Source: Sanguibacter gelidistatuariae
GTDB taxonomy: Bacteria; Actinomycetota; Actinomycetes; Actinomycetales; Cellulomonadaceae
Assembly (NCBI RefSeq): GCF_900096585.1
Contig: NZ_FMYH01000001.1
Coordinates: 682,001-746,000 of the forward strand
Reading direction: 5' to 3'
DNA length: 64,000 bases
The notes under the pieces were generated by a model, which was not told where the DNA came from, did no database searches, and was given only the letters and a program-made list of their open reading frames with translations. The translations under genes were made by a program, and so were the position numbers. This document shows, piece by piece, positions 51,582 to 60,831 of the stretch (positions within the stretch are counted from its first letter, which is position 1; every line of letters begins with the position of its first letter).

Positions 51582-52293
51582 GAGCCCAGCCGCGTCTGGT
51601 CCGGCAGCGAAGCCGACCATCAAGCCATCCCCCTCCCCGTCCCCGCACCCCGCCGCGCCAGGGCGGCAGGCTGCCGCGGCAGACCCCGCCCCCGACGGGC
51701 GCTCGACCCGATGGGACGACCACCGCGCCGCCCGCCGGGTGGCCCTCGTGCACGCCGCCCGCAAGGCTGTGCACCGCGGTGGCCCGGAGATCTCGATGGA
51801 CGAGATCGCGACGCAGGCGAAGACGTCCAAGTCCATCATCTACCGCTACTTCACCGACAAGCCGGGCCTCCAGCTCGCGGTCGGCGAGGCCGTCGTCGGG
51901 CAGATGCGCGACGCCCTGCGCGAGGCCGCGCACACGGCCACCACCCCGCGTGACTCCCTGCGCTCGATGGTCGCCGTCTACCTCGAGATGATCGAGCACT
52001 CGCCCAACGTCTACTACTTCGTCACCCGCACCGCCCCCGGGCTGCCCTTCCTCGACTCGATGAACGAGATCGTCGCGGTCCCCTTCGCCCAGGAGATGAA
52101 CGCCTCACCGGCCGACGCCGCAGCCTGGGGAGCAGGCGCCGTGGGCTTCGTCCGTGGCTCGGGGGAGTGGTGGCTGGAGAGCCGCAACACCCCCGGCGGA
52201 CCCACCCGGGAAGAGCTCACCGCGCGCGTCACCGCGTGGCTGTGGGCAGGCCCCGTGGGCGTCCTGGCCAAGGAGGGCCGCAGCCCCAAATGA
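51580..52293 (+). CDS. TetR family regulator of the fatty-acid genes
   Basis: 237 residues, GTG start inside the shared motif. The first 45 residues are Pro/Ala-rich and disordered. The TetR HTH (about 50-100) reads GPEISMDEIATQAKTSKSIIYRYFTDKPGLQLAVGEAV. The ligand domain follows, with NVYYFVTRTAPGLPF. An acyl-CoA oxidase gene follows 61 bp later on the same strand, and the thiolase operon carries the same upstream motif. Ligand perhaps an acyl-CoA (inference). Confidence 0.85.
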   Translation: MSPAASGPAAKPTIKPSPSPSPHPAAPGRQAAAADPAPDGRSTRWDDHRAARRVALVHAARKAVHRGGPEISMDEIATQAKTSKSIIYRYFTDKPGLQLAVGEAVVGQMRDALREAAHTATTPRDSLRSMVAVYLEMIEHSPNVYYFVTRTAPGLPFLDSMNEIVAVPFAQEMNASPADAAAWGAGAVGFVRGSGEWWLESRNTPGGPTREELTARVTAWLWAGPVGVLAKEGRSPK

Positions 52294-52354
52294 CCTGAAC
52301 GTTGACCGCCCCCGTGACCCAACAGTCGTCCTTGCCTGCACAAAGGAGTTCAGC

Positions 52355-54463
52355 ATGACCACCGTCTCGGACCGCCCCACCTCAGTCCCCACTGCAGCCC
52401 CCGCCGCCGGAGTGTCCGCCCTGGCCTCCGAGGCGGATGCGGAGGTCGACGTCGCCTACCTCACCGACCACCTGCTGGGCCGATGGTCCGAGCTGCGCCA
52501 GGTCGCCCGCGGGATCGCAGGCGATCCGCGCTTCGCCAAGATCGAGGGCCAGACCATGGCCGAGAGCCGGGCCCGGGTGCTCAACCAGCTCAAGCTCCTC
52601 GTCGAGGAGGCGCAGGTGCTGCGAGCCTTCCCCGAACGACTCGGCGGAAAGAACGACGCCGGCGGGAACATCGCCGGCTTCGAGGAGCTTCTCGCCGCGG
52701 ACCCGTCGCTGCAGATCAAGGCGGGCGTGCAGTGGGGTTTGTTTGGTGCGGCGATCCTGCACCTGGGCACCCCCGACCAGCACGACCGTCTGCTGCCAGG
52801 CGCGATGAGCGTCGCGGTCCCGGGCGCCTTCGCGATGACCGAGACCGGCCACGGCTCCGACGTCGCGAGCATCGCCACGACCGCAACCTACGACGAGCAG
52901 GCCGGTGAGTTCGTCATCCACACGCCTTTCCGCGCGGCCTGGAAGGACTATCTCGGCAACGCCGGGGAGCACGGCACGGCCGCCGTCGTCTTCGCCCAGC
53001 TCATCACGGGCGGGGTGAACCACGGCGTGCACGCCTTCTACGTCACGATCCGCGAGACCCTGCCCGACGGCGCCGCGGGCGCCTTTGTGCCCGGCGTTGG
53101 TGGGGAGGACGACGGGCTCAAGGGCGGGCTGAACGGGATCGACAACGGCCGCCTGTACTTCGACCAGGTCCGCGTCCCCCGCGAGGACCTGCTCGCCCGC
53201 TACGGGCAGGTCGCCGCGGACGGCACGTACACCTCGCCGATCGGGAGCCCGGGGCGGCGGTTCTTCACCATGCTCGGCTCCCTCGTCCAGGGACGGGTGT
53301 CCCTCGATGGGGCCGCGGGGGTCGCGAGCAAGATCGCGCTGGCCACGGCCATCCGCTACGGCAACGAGCGGCGTCAGTTCACCGGGGCCTCTGAGACAGA
53401 GGAGACGGTCCTGCTCGACTACGCCGAGCACCAGCGCCGCCTCATCCCGCTGATCGCCGAGGCGTACGCCGGGCACTTCGCCCACGACCGACTGCTCGAC
53501 CTCTTCCACGCGGTGTTCTCCGGGGAGATGGACACCCCCGAGTCCCGCGAGGACCTGGAGACGATGGCTGCCGCGCTCAAGCCGATCTCCACCTGGCGGG
53601 CGCTGGAGACCCTGCAGACGGCCCGCGAGGCCTGCGGCGGGGCGGGGTTCCTCACCGAGAACAGGCTTGTCTCTCTCCGCGCGGACTTCGACGTCTACGC
53701 GACCTTCGAGGGTGACAACACCGTCCTGCTGCAGCTCGTGGGTAAGCGGCTGCTCGCGGACTACGCGGCCGACTTCAAGGCGATCGACGGCATCGGGATG
53801 GCGCGGTTCGTCGTCGAGCGTGCGGCGGACACGGTGCTCTACAAGACGCCGCTCGTGCGGGCCACCCAGACGATCGTGGACACCGGCTCGGTCCGCCGCG
53901 CCGCGGGGCACCTGCGCGGGGAGACCGCACAGCGAGAGCTGCTCACCGACCGGGTCGAGGCGATGGTCGCGGACCTGGCCACCGCGCTGCGCCCGGCATC
54001 CAAGCTCGACCGGGGCAAGGCCGCCGCGCTGTTCAACGCCCACCAGCACGAGCTCATCGAGGCCGCGCGTGCGCACTCCGACCTGCTGCAGTGGGAGGCG
54101 TTCACCAAGGCTCTGGCCGACGTGCGCGACCCCGGCACGGTGCAGGTCCTCACCTGGGTGCGTGACCTCTACGGGCTCACGGTGATCGAGAAGAACCTCG
54201 CCTGGTACCTGATCAACGGCCGGCTCTCCGGTCAGCGGGCTCGGACCGTCACGTCGTACATCGACCGCTTGGTGGCCCGCCTGCGACCGCACGCGCAGTC
54301 CCTCGTGGACTCCTTCGGCTACGGACCCGAGCACATCCGCGCGGCGATCGCCACGGGGGCCGAGCAGGTGCGCCAGGACGAGGCGCGCGAGTACTACCGC
54401 CAGCAGCGGGCGTCGGGCGATGCGCCCACGCACGAGAAGACGATCAAGAAGGCGGCGCGCTGA
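52355..54463 (+). CDS. Acyl-CoA oxidase/dehydrogenase
   Basis: 702 residues from ATG 52355 (AAAGGAG 6 bp before). ACOX-like architecture: an N-terminal helical part, FAD-contacting segment PGAFAMTETGHGSDVASIATTATYD, middle beta-domain, helices with GRVSLDGAAGVASKIALATAIRYGNERRQF, and ACGGAGFLTENRLVSLRADFDVYATFEGDN. It then has a C-terminal ACOX domain. Length and order fit acyl-CoA oxidases rather than 380-residue dehydrogenases. It makes 2-enoyl-CoA, the first step of beta-oxidation. Confidence 0.9.
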   Translation: MTTVSDRPTSVPTAAPAAGVSALASEADAEVDVAYLTDHLLGRWSELRQVARGIAGDPRFAKIEGQTMAESRARVLNQLKLLVEEAQVLRAFPERLGGKNDAGGNIAGFEELLAADPSLQIKAGVQWGLFGAAILHLGTPDQHDRLLPGAMSVAVPGAFAMTETGHGSDVASIATTATYDEQAGEFVIHTPFRAAWKDYLGNAGEHGTAAVVFAQLITGGVNHGVHAFYVTIRETLPDGAAGAFVPGVGGEDDGLKGGLNGIDNGRLYFDQVRVPREDLLARYGQVAADGTYTSPIGSPGRRFFTMLGSLVQGRVSLDGAAGVASKIALATAIRYGNERRQFTGASETEETVLLDYAEHQRRLIPLIAEAYAGHFAHDRLLDLFHAVFSGEMDTPESREDLETMAAALKPISTWRALETLQTAREACGGAGFLTENRLVSLRADFDVYATFEGDNTVLLQLVGKRLLADYAADFKAIDGIGMARFVVERAADTVLYKTPLVRATQTIVDTGSVRRAAGHLRGETAQRELLTDRVEAMVADLATALRPASKLDRGKAAALFNAHQHELIEAARAHSDLLQWEAFTKALADVRDPGTVQVLTWVRDLYGLTVIEKNLAWYLINGRLSGQRARTVTSYIDRLVARLRPHAQSLVDSFGYGPEHIRAAIATGAEQVRQDEAREYYRQQRASGDAPTHEKTIKKAAR

Positions 54464-54503
54464 CGCGAGCTGCGCTCCAACGGGGTGGGCCTAGGGTGAC
54501 GAC

Positions 54504-55376
54504 GTGCGTCGTATCCCAGCCCCGGTCCTGTTCGTCGTCTCAGGGGTGACCCAGTACGTCGGGGCGGGCTTCGCGGTCGGTCTCTTCGACGTCGCGCCGG
54601 CGACGTCTGTGGCCTGGGCGCGGATCTTCGTGGCCGCGCTCGTCCTGGTCGCCTGGGCGCGGCCCTGGCGGGTGCGCTGGGACCGTCGCCGGCTGCTCGC
54701 GGCGATCACCTTCGGCACCGTGCTCGCGGCCATGAACGTGACGTTCTACGCCTCGCTCGAACACCTCCCGCTGGGCACCGCGGTCGCGATCGAGTTCATC
54801 GGCCCGGTGCTCGTCGCCGCGCTCACCGGGCGCGGCGCGCGCGAGCGGACGGCCATCGCCCTGGCGCTCGTCGGCGTCGTGCTGCTGGCGGGGGTCACCC
54901 TCACCTCCAAGTCGCCCGACGCCGCGCTCGGCCTGGTCCTCATCCTCGCCGCGGCCGCGTGCTGGGCCGGGTACATCCTGCTCGGGCGGCGGGTCTCGGC
55001 CCAGGGCACCGGGCTCGCGCCGCTGGCCGTCGGGATGGCGGCCGGTGCGATCGTCTTCGCCCCGTTCACGGCCGCCGCGGCGGCGCCGCTGGTCACCGAC
55101 TGGGCGTTCCTGGGGGCGCTCGTCGCGATCGCGCTCGCCTCGTCCGTGGTGCCCTACGCGATCGACCAGGTGGTGCTGCGGCGGTTGACCGCCTCGCAGT
55201 TCGCGATCCTGCTCGCCATCTGGCCGGCGACCGCGGTCGGGGTCGGGGCGGTCGTGCTTCGGCAGGTGCCGAGCGGGTGGGAGATCGTTGGCCTGGTCTT
55301 CGTCTCGGTCGCGATCGCACTCACGAGCAGGCCTGCGTCGACGGTTGAGGTCGCCCGTTCCGCCGACCCGACGTGA
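54504..55376 (+). CDS. EamA/DMT family transporter
   Basis: 290 residues, GTG start. About ten short transmembrane helices in two EamA repeats, with TFYASLEHLPLGTAVAIEFIGPVLVAAL in the first half and VPYAIDQVVLRRLTASQFAILLAIWPATAVGVGAVVL in the second. The RhtA/YdcZ-like group exports amino acids or metabolites; the substrate is unknown. Separate from the acyl-CoA oxidase by 40 bp. Confidence 0.88.
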   Translation: MRRIPAPVLFVVSGVTQYVGAGFAVGLFDVAPATSVAWARIFVAALVLVAWARPWRVRWDRRRLLAAITFGTVLAAMNVTFYASLEHLPLGTAVAIEFIGPVLVAALTGRGARERTAIALALVGVVLLAGVTLTSKSPDAALGLVLILAAAACWAGYILLGRRVSAQGTGLAPLAVGMAAGAIVFAPFTAAAAAPLVTDWAFLGALVAIALASSVVPYAIDQVVLRRLTASQFAILLAIWPATAVGVGAVVLRQVPSGWEIVGLVFVSVAIALTSRPASTVEVARSADPT

Positions 55377-55423
55377 TGGCCCCATCCAGCGTCCGGTCCC
55401 CACCTCGGGTTGAGGCCCGAGCG

Positions 55424-55494
55424 TACGGTGCGTGCTCTTGACTACGGGGCGTGCGTTCAAATCGCACGCCCCGTAGTCAAGAGCACGCACCGTA
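55424..55494. repeat. Dispersed palindromic element, copy 4 (perfect)
   Basis: Perfect 32-bp arms (55424-55455 and 55463-55494) around TTCAAAT. Here the outer motif reads TACGGTGCGTGC instead of TACGGGGCGTGC, and the opposite arm has the matching change, so pairing is kept. It lies between convergent genes, three bases from a heptamer array. Confidence 0.95.
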
Positions 55495-55497
55495 GTC

Positions 55498-55543
55498 GTG
55501 GCGGGTGGCGGGTGGCGGGTGGCGGGTGGCGGGTGGCGGGTGG
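55498..55543. repeat. Heptanucleotide array GTGGCGG x6.5
   Basis: Six perfect GTGGCGG units plus GTGG. It ends one base before the stop triplet of the DUF2599 gene and begins three bases after palindrome copy 4. The unit differs by one base from the rotated unit of the 21209-21271 array. Confidence 0.95.
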
Positions 55544-55544
55544 G

Positions 55545-56651
55545 TCAGGTCGGGTTGCAGCGGGCGACGAGGTAGTCGAGGTAGCTGACGTCGGGGCGCC
55601 AGGGTTCGAGGTTCCACGTGGCCTTGTCCGGGGCGCCGAGCTGGTGGCAGCGGAACTGCATCTCCATGACGGACGTGTCCGCGGCGGGCTCGCGGCCCAC
55701 GACGTCGGCCCATCCGAAGGTCTCACCGGTCTGCCCGGACACGCGCCCCCACGCGGACGGGGTCACGACGAGGGACTCGCCGCCCTCGCGGTTCCCCCAT
55801 TCCGCCCCGGCGACGACCGTGGTCCCCAGGTGGACGGTCACGGTGAGCGGGTAGGCGGCGGCAGGTGGGTCGGTGACGAGGTCGACGGCGAGGCCAAGTT
55901 GGTCGCCGTCGTCGTCGGACGTGCCCGTGTCGGGGACTCGCCAGGATGCGGGCAACGTGGTTCCGGCGGCGTCAGCCACGACCGGAGCGGTGAACCCCAC
56001 CGTGAGGTCGCCGGAGGGGGAGGCGACCGCGCCGGTGCCGTCGGCGGCGAGGGCCACGGAGCTCCCGGCCTCCACGTCGAAGGCCAGTTGCAGGAGGGGA
56101 GCCTCCGCGTCGGCGGGCGCGGCGGCCAGGGTCGTCTCCGCGATCAGCCCGGTGTCGCCGTCCGAGGAGGTCGTCGTGCCAGCCGCGGAACCCGCCGTGG
56201 CCTCGGTGGTGGGGTCGCTCCCGGGAGGAGCCTGACCTCCGGCTGCCGGGGTCGAGGTAACCGTGAGGACCGAGTCCTCGCTTGTAGAGGCCCCGTCCGT
56301 GCCGGCCGCGACGGAGATCTGGACGGTCGTCGGGGCGCTCGCGGGCGTCTGGGGACCGGTCGTCGAGTCTGCCCCCGCGGTCGCCGACACGCCCGGGCCG
56401 ACGCTCGGGGTCTGGACAGCGGGTGAAGTTGTGGGTGAACATGCACCTAGAGACAACGCGGCGACGAGCGACACGGCGGCCCATCGACGGGCGGCATGGT
56501 GGCCGTCACCACCGCCGTCAGAGTGGCCGTCGGGGAGGTCACCTCGACGGGCGCGTTGGGCCCACGTCAAGCCATCGAGCCGCGTGTGCGATCGAGTCAA
56601 CCGGGTTCTCCTCGCCGCGTGAGTCGTCGAAAGGTGATGTCGAGTGATCAC
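55545..56651 (-). CDS. DUF2599 lipoprotein
   Basis: Up to 368 residues. The lipobox SLGAC lies at about residue 70 in the longest form. The GTG at 56651 overlaps the divergent gene by 8 bp, so a nearer start such as TTG (giving LTWAQRAR, about 45 residues before the Cys) is likely. The mature region begins with a Thr/Pro/Ser/Gly-rich linker. The C-terminal DUF2599 domain shows SAWGRVSGQTGETFGWADVV, MEMQFRCHQLG and WNLEPWRPDVSYLDYLVARCNPT with two Cys likely bonded. Function unknown; secreted and lipid-anchored. Confidence 0.8.
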   Translation of the reverse strand: MITRHHLSTTHAARRTRLTRSHTRLDGLTWAQRARRGDLPDGHSDGGGDGHHAARRWAAVSLVAALSLGACSPTTSPAVQTPSVGPGVSATAGADSTTGPQTPASAPTTVQISVAAGTDGASTSEDSVLTVTSTPAAGGQAPPGSDPTTEATAGSAAGTTTSSDGDTGLIAETTLAAAPADAEAPLLQLAFDVEAGSSVALAADGTGAVASPSGDLTVGFTAPVVADAAGTTLPASWRVPDTGTSDDDGDQLGLAVDLVTDPPAAAYPLTVTVHLGTTVVAGAEWGNREGGESLVVTPSAWGRVSGQTGETFGWADVVGREPAADTSVMEMQFRCHQLGAPDKATWNLEPWRPDVSYLDYLVARCNPT

Positions 56652-57300
56652 GGAGACCGATGTGAGCGTGTCTTGGGGCGTGGCGCTCGACGGACCTGAA
56701 CTCTATGCCGCCGCACGGCTGCTCGACGAGGGGGAACGGCGTCGGGCAGCGGCGCTGCGCGACGACCAGGCGCAACGGCGGTTCGTCTCGGCCCACGCGA
56801 TGCTACGGATCCTCGTCGGTCAGCGGCTGGACCTCGACCCCCACCTGCTGGCCTTCGCCCCTCGGGGGGCCTACGGCAAGCCCGAGCTTGTCCACCACGC
56901 GTTCCGGCTGCACGTGAACATCGCCTCCGCCGGGGACAGGGTGGTCTGTGGGGTCACGGAGTCGGGACCGATCGGGGTGGATGTGGAGTCGCACTCGGTC
57001 ATCGCCGACGCCAACCGCTTCGGCGAGCTCGATCGGATCCTGCTCACCCCGGCCGAGCGCCGGGTGCTCGGCGAGCTCGAGGACCGGGTGGGTGCACTGA
57101 CCCGGTGGTGGGTCCGCAAGGAGGCGGTCCTCAAGGCCAGCGGCGAAGGCCTGACCATCGAGCCGACCACGCTGCAGATGAGCGCGCCGGACGAGGCGCC
57201 CCAGCTGCTCGGTTGGCAGGGGCGCCCCGTCCCGGCTCTGTGGATGTCCGACCTCGACGTCGGGGACGGCTATGAGGCCGCGGTCGTCGTCGTGACCTGA
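56644..57300 (+). CDS. 4'-phosphopantetheinyl transferase (Sfp type)
   Basis: 218 residues, GTG start. It attaches the CoA arm to carrier-protein Ser. Seen: RFVSAHAMLRILVG near residue 40, GAYGKPEL, VCGVTESGPIGVDVES (metal Asp/Glu) and RWWVRKEAVLKASGEGL (WxxKEA). No carrier-protein or polyketide gene is in the window. The 3' end overlaps the convergent acetyltransferase by 31 bp. Confidence 0.9.
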   Translation: MITETDVSVSWGVALDGPELYAAARLLDEGERRRAAALRDDQAQRRFVSAHAMLRILVGQRLDLDPHLLAFAPRGAYGKPELVHHAFRLHVNIASAGDRVVCGVTESGPIGVDVESHSVIADANRFGELDRILLTPAERRVLGELEDRVGALTRWWVRKEAVLKASGEGLTIEPTTLQMSAPDEAPQLLGWQGRPVPALWMSDLDVGDGYEAAVVVVT

Positions 57301-57986
57301 GGAGCGAGCCCGAGGAACGTGCGAACGCTCTCGACCCCGTGGAGGGTGACCTCGGGGCGCAGCGACTCCGCGCGCCGGTCCCACGCGGTCCGATCGAGCA
57401 CGTACCGCTGGGAGACGGCGGGGGACCCCTCGCGCGCGACGGCGTCGCGTCCGTTCGGCAGGTAGCCGATCTTGCGGGTCACCCCGTTCGAGCCGGGGTT
57501 GTCCTCGAAGGCCGACGTGGTCGCGACCTGCGCCCCCAGTCCCTCGAAGGCGAGGTGCAGGATCATCAGCCGCATGCGGGTGCCGACGCCGGCACCCTGG
57601 TGACGCAGGCCCAGCCACGACCCCGTCTCGAGGGCGCCCGCCACAGTGAAGTCCTTCGCCATGACGCTCTGGACACCGAGCACCCGCCCGTCGCGGACGA
57701 CCGCCAGCTCGAGGGTCCAGTCCTGTGGGGACAGGCGCGACCGAACGCCCCACTGGTAGGCCAGCACGCTGCGCGCGACCTCCTGCGGGGTGCCTCGCGT
57801 CCACGGGAAGGTAAAGGGCATGGCATCGGGGGAGTGGACCCCCGCAGCGGCAAGCTCGGCGAGCTCGAAGAGCAGCGCATCGTCGAGATAGCGCAGCTCC
57901 AAGTCACCGGAGATGACCCGCACGTCGGTCAGCGGCCACAGGGCGTGCGGCGCTGGCGTGGGGTCTGGGTCTGTCGTGGACGTCAT
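57270..57986 (-). CDS. GNAT N-acetyltransferase
   Basis: 238 residues. RimJ/RimL-like: an N-terminal TDVRVISGDLELRYLDD, PFTFPWTRGTPQEVARSVL, RVLGVQSVMAKDF, and the acetyl-CoA region GLRHQGAGVGTRMRLMILHLAFEGLGAQVATTSAFEDN. Typical of actinobacterial acetyltransferases that modify small molecules or protein N-termini. Target unknown. Confidence 0.85.
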   Translation of the reverse strand: MTSTTDPDPTPAPHALWPLTDVRVISGDLELRYLDDALLFELAELAAAGVHSPDAMPFTFPWTRGTPQEVARSVLAYQWGVRSRLSPQDWTLELAVVRDGRVLGVQSVMAKDFTVAGALETGSWLGLRHQGAGVGTRMRLMILHLAFEGLGAQVATTSAFEDNPGSNGVTRKIGYLPNGRDAVAREGSPAVSQRYVLDRTAWDRRAESLRPEVTLHGVESVRTFLGLAPQVTTTTAAS

Positions 57987-58136
57987 GCTCGAACCTATCC
58001 AGGCGCGATTGTCCTGGTCAATCGATATTCGCTGCGGTGGTGAGACGTAGGTCCGGTGCCCGGCACCCCCCGGCTAAACTGGGCTCGTCTCGGCCAGCCG
58101 TGCTCCGCCCACGGGCACATACCGATGAGGGATCTG

Positions 58137-60461
58137 ATGACCGCCCCCAGCAAGCCCACTCTTGACACCGTCGAGCACGCATCCGCGACCCCGGACGAGA
58201 GCCAGCCGTTCGCCGCGCTCGGCCTCAAGCCCGAGGAGTACCAGCGCATCCGCGACATCCTCGGCCGCCGCCCCACGGCCGCCGAGCTCGCCATGTACTC
58301 GGTCATGTGGTCGGAGCACTGCTCCTACAAGTCCTCCAAGGTGCACCTGTCGAAGTTCGGCGCCAAGACGACCGAGGAGATGAAGAAGCACCTGCTCGTC
58401 GGGATCGGCGAGAACGCCGGCGTGGTCGACATCGGCGACGGCTGGGCGGTCACCTTCAAGGTCGAGTCCCACAACCACCCCAGCTACGTCGAGCCCTACC
58501 AGGGTGCGGCGACCGGCGTCGGCGGCATCGTCCGCGACATCATCTCGATGGGCGCGCGCCCCGTCGCGATCATGGACCAGCTGCGCTTCGGCGCGGTGGA
58601 CCACCCCGACACCGCCCGCGTGGTGCACGGCGTCGTGGCCGGCGTCGGCGGCTACGGCAACTCCCTCGGCCTGCCCAACATCGGTGGTGAGCTCGTCTTC
58701 GACAGCTCCTACCAGGGCAACCCGCTCGTCAACGCGCTGTGCGTGGGCGTGCTGCGCCACGAGGACATCCACCTCGCCAACGCCTCGGGCGTGGGCAACA
58801 AGGTGGTCCTCTTCGGCGCGCGCACCGGCGGTGACGGCATCGGCGGGGCCTCGATCCTGGCGTCGGAGACCTTCGAGGACGGCGTGCCGGCCAAGCGCCC
58901 CAGCGTCCAGGTGGGCGACCCGTTCATGGAGAAGGTGCTCATCGAGTGCTGCCTCGAGCTCTACGCAGCCAAGGTCGTCGAGGGCATCCAGGACCTCGGC
59001 GCGGCCGGGATCTCCTGCGCCACCTCCGAGCTCGCCTCCAACGGCGAGGGCGGCATGCACGTCTGGCTCGACGACGTGCTGCTGCGCGACCCGTCGCTCA
59101 ACGCCGGCGAGATCCTCATGTCGGAGTCGCAGGAACGCATGATGGCCGTGGTCACCCCGGCCAAGCTCGACGCCTTCTTGGCGATCACCGGTAAGTGGGA
59201 CGTCGAGACCGCCGTCGTCGGCGAGGTCAACAGCTCCGGCCGCCTGACCATCGACCACCACGGCCAGCGGATCGTCGACGTCGACCCGCGGACCGTCGCG
59301 CACGAGGGCCCGGTCTACAACCGGCCCTACGCCCGCCCGGCCTGGCAGGACGCCCTCAACGCGGACACCGTCGTGGCCGCGGCGCTGGCTCGCCCGGAGA
59401 CCGCCGAGGAGCTGCGCGCGACCGCGCTGCGCCTGCTCGGCTCCCCGAACCTTGCCTCCAAGGCCTGGGTCACCAACCAGTACGACCGCTTCGTCCAGGG
59501 CAACACCGCCCTCGCCCAGCCCGACGACGGCGGCGTGATCCGCGTCGACGAGACGACCGGCCTCGGGGTGGCCCTGGCCACCGACGCCAACGGCCGCTAC
59601 GCCAAGCTCGACCCGCGCACCGGCGCCCAGCTCGCCCTCGCCGAGGCGTACCGCAACGTCGCCACGACCGGCGCGCGCCCGCTCGCGATCACCGACTGCC
59701 TGAACTTCGGCTCGCCCGAGGACCCCGACTCCATGTGGCAGCTCGTCGAGGCCATCGAGGGTCTGGCCGACGGGTGCCAGATCCTCGGCGTGCCGGTGAC
59801 CGGCGGAAACGTCTCCCTGTACAACGGCACCGGTGAGCCCGGGCAGATCAACTCCTCGATCCACCCGACCCCCGTCGTCGGCGTCCTCGGCGTGCTCGAC
59901 GACGTCTCCCGCGCGACCGGCTCCGGCTGGCGGACCGCGGGGGAGACGCTCTTCCTGCTCGGCACCACGCGCGCCGAGCTCGATGGCTCGGCGTGGGCCG
60001 ACGTCGTGCACAGCCACCTGGGCGGGCTGCCGCCCAAGCTGGACCTGGCCGCGGAGCGCTCGCTCGCCGAGGTGCTCATCAACGCGACCCGCGACGAGCT
60101 CGTCGACGCCGCGCACGACCTCTCCGAGGGCGGGCTCGTACAGGGCCTCATCGAGGCGTGCCTGCGCTTCGGGGTCGGCGCCCGCGTGTCGATCGACGCC
60201 CTGGTCGCCCGCGACGGCGTGACGCCCTTCGAGGCGCTGTTCTCGGAGTCCGCCGCCCGCGCGCTGGTCTCCGTGCCGCGTGGGGAAGAGGTGCGCTTCG
60301 TCGATGCCTGCGTCGCCCGCGGTGTTCCCTACCTCAAGCTTGGCGAGGCCGGGCACGACATCGACGGCGTCGAGGCGCTCGAGATCACCGGCCTGTTCAC
60401 GCTTCCGCTCGACGAGGCGCGCGAGGTCCACACGGCCACGCTGCCGGGGATCTTCGGCTGA
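58137..60461 (+). CDS. purL: FGAM synthase subunit PurL (small type)
   Basis: 774 residues from ATG 58137 (GAGG at 58127-58130). ATP-dependent formylglycinamidine ribonucleotide synthesis with PurS and PurQ. Seen: [14 protein letters not shown] (catalytic His region), [98 protein letters not shown] and [13 protein letters not shown]. Size fits the PurS-dependent type. An upstream in-frame start at 58056 lacks a ribosome site. Confidence 0.97.
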   Translation: MTAPSKPTLDTVEHASATPDESQPFAALGLKPEEYQRIRDILGRRPTAAELAMYSVMWSEHCSYKSSKVHLSKFGAKTTEEMKKHLLVGIGENAGVVDIGDGWAVTFKVESHNHPSYVEPYQGAATGVGGIVRDIISMGARPVAIMDQLRFGAVDHPDTARVVHGVVAGVGGYGNSLGLPNIGGELVFDSSYQGNPLVNALCVGVLRHEDIHLANASGVGNKVVLFGARTGGDGIGGASILASETFEDGVPAKRPSVQVGDPFMEKVLIECCLELYAAKVVEGIQDLGAAGISCATSELASNGEGGMHVWLDDVLLRDPSLNAGEILMSESQERMMAVVTPAKLDAFLAITGKWDVETAVVGEVNSSGRLTIDHHGQRIVDVDPRTVAHEGPVYNRPYARPAWQDALNADTVVAAALARPETAEELRATALRLLGSPNLASKAWVTNQYDRFVQGNTALAQPDDGGVIRVDETTGLGVALATDANGRYAKLDPRTGAQLALAEAYRNVATTGARPLAITDCLNFGSPEDPDSMWQLVEAIEGLADGCQILGVPVTGGNVSLYNGTGEPGQINSSIHPTPVVGVLGVLDDVSRATGSGWRTAGETLFLLGTTRAELDGSAWADVVHSHLGGLPPKLDLAAERSLAEVLINATRDELVDAAHDLSEGGLVQGLIEACLRFGVGARVSIDALVARDGVTPFEALFSESAARALVSVPRGEEVRFVDACVARGVPYLKLGEAGHDIDGVEALEITGLFTLPLDEAREVHTATLPGIFG

Positions 60462-60500
60462 GCTTGATTTTCTGAAAGCGCGCCAGTTGCGCGTGTCTGC

Positions 60501-60533
60501 CGAACGGCGGGTCCTCACCGGGCCCGCCGTTCG
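60501..60533 (+). terminator. Hairpin terminator after purL
   Basis: CGAACGGCGGG pairs with its complement across an 11-base loop, 40 bp after the purL stop. It ends at the start of the orphan toxin frame, so that frame may lack its own promoter. Confidence 0.6.
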
Positions 60534-60793
60534 TGTGTGCCGAGGCGGGACGCAGGCTCAGCCACGCGCTTGTGACGGACAGTCGGCTCGGGCGGTTGCG
60601 CGATCTCCTCAGGGACATCGCGCGAGGGGCCGGGCAGGACACCCCGCACGAGGGGATCGGTAAGCCGGAAGCGCTCAAGCAGGGTCTGCACGGATATTGG
60701 TCCCGGCGAATCACGGACGAACACCGGCTGATCTACAAGGTCGTCGGAGAGGAAATCCGCATCGCAGCATGCCGGTTCCACTACAGCGGATGA
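60533..60793 (+). CDS. Orphan, N-terminally degraded YoeB-like toxin
   Basis: 86 codons. The last 45 are clearly Txe/YoeB: GIGKPEALKQGLHGYWSRRITDEHR, IYKVVGEEI and CRFHYSG, including the Arg, Glu and His of the ribosome-dependent RNase site. The N-terminal half does not match YoeB, which normally opens with a Trp-rich DYLYWQ segment. No YefM antitoxin gene precedes it; purL and a terminator do. Most likely a decayed toxin or one under outside control. Start uncertain. Confidence 0.55.
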   Translation: MCAEAGRRLSHALVTDSRLGRLRDLLRDIARGAGQDTPHEGIGKPEALKQGLHGYWSRRITDEHRLIYKVVGEEIRIAACRFHYSG

Positions 60794-60831
60794 GCTGAGG
60801 CGTCGCCCGTACCTCGACCCGCCGTCGGGCG

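Noticed and set aside
55451-55467. T-loop-like GTTCAAATC in the palindrome loop as part of a tRNA
   Set aside because: No acceptor stem, anticodon arm or CCA; the other copies do not keep the motif exactly.
55545-55600. Heptamer array as coding repeat of DUF2599
   Set aside because: The stop codon lies before the array on the minus strand, so the array is not translated.
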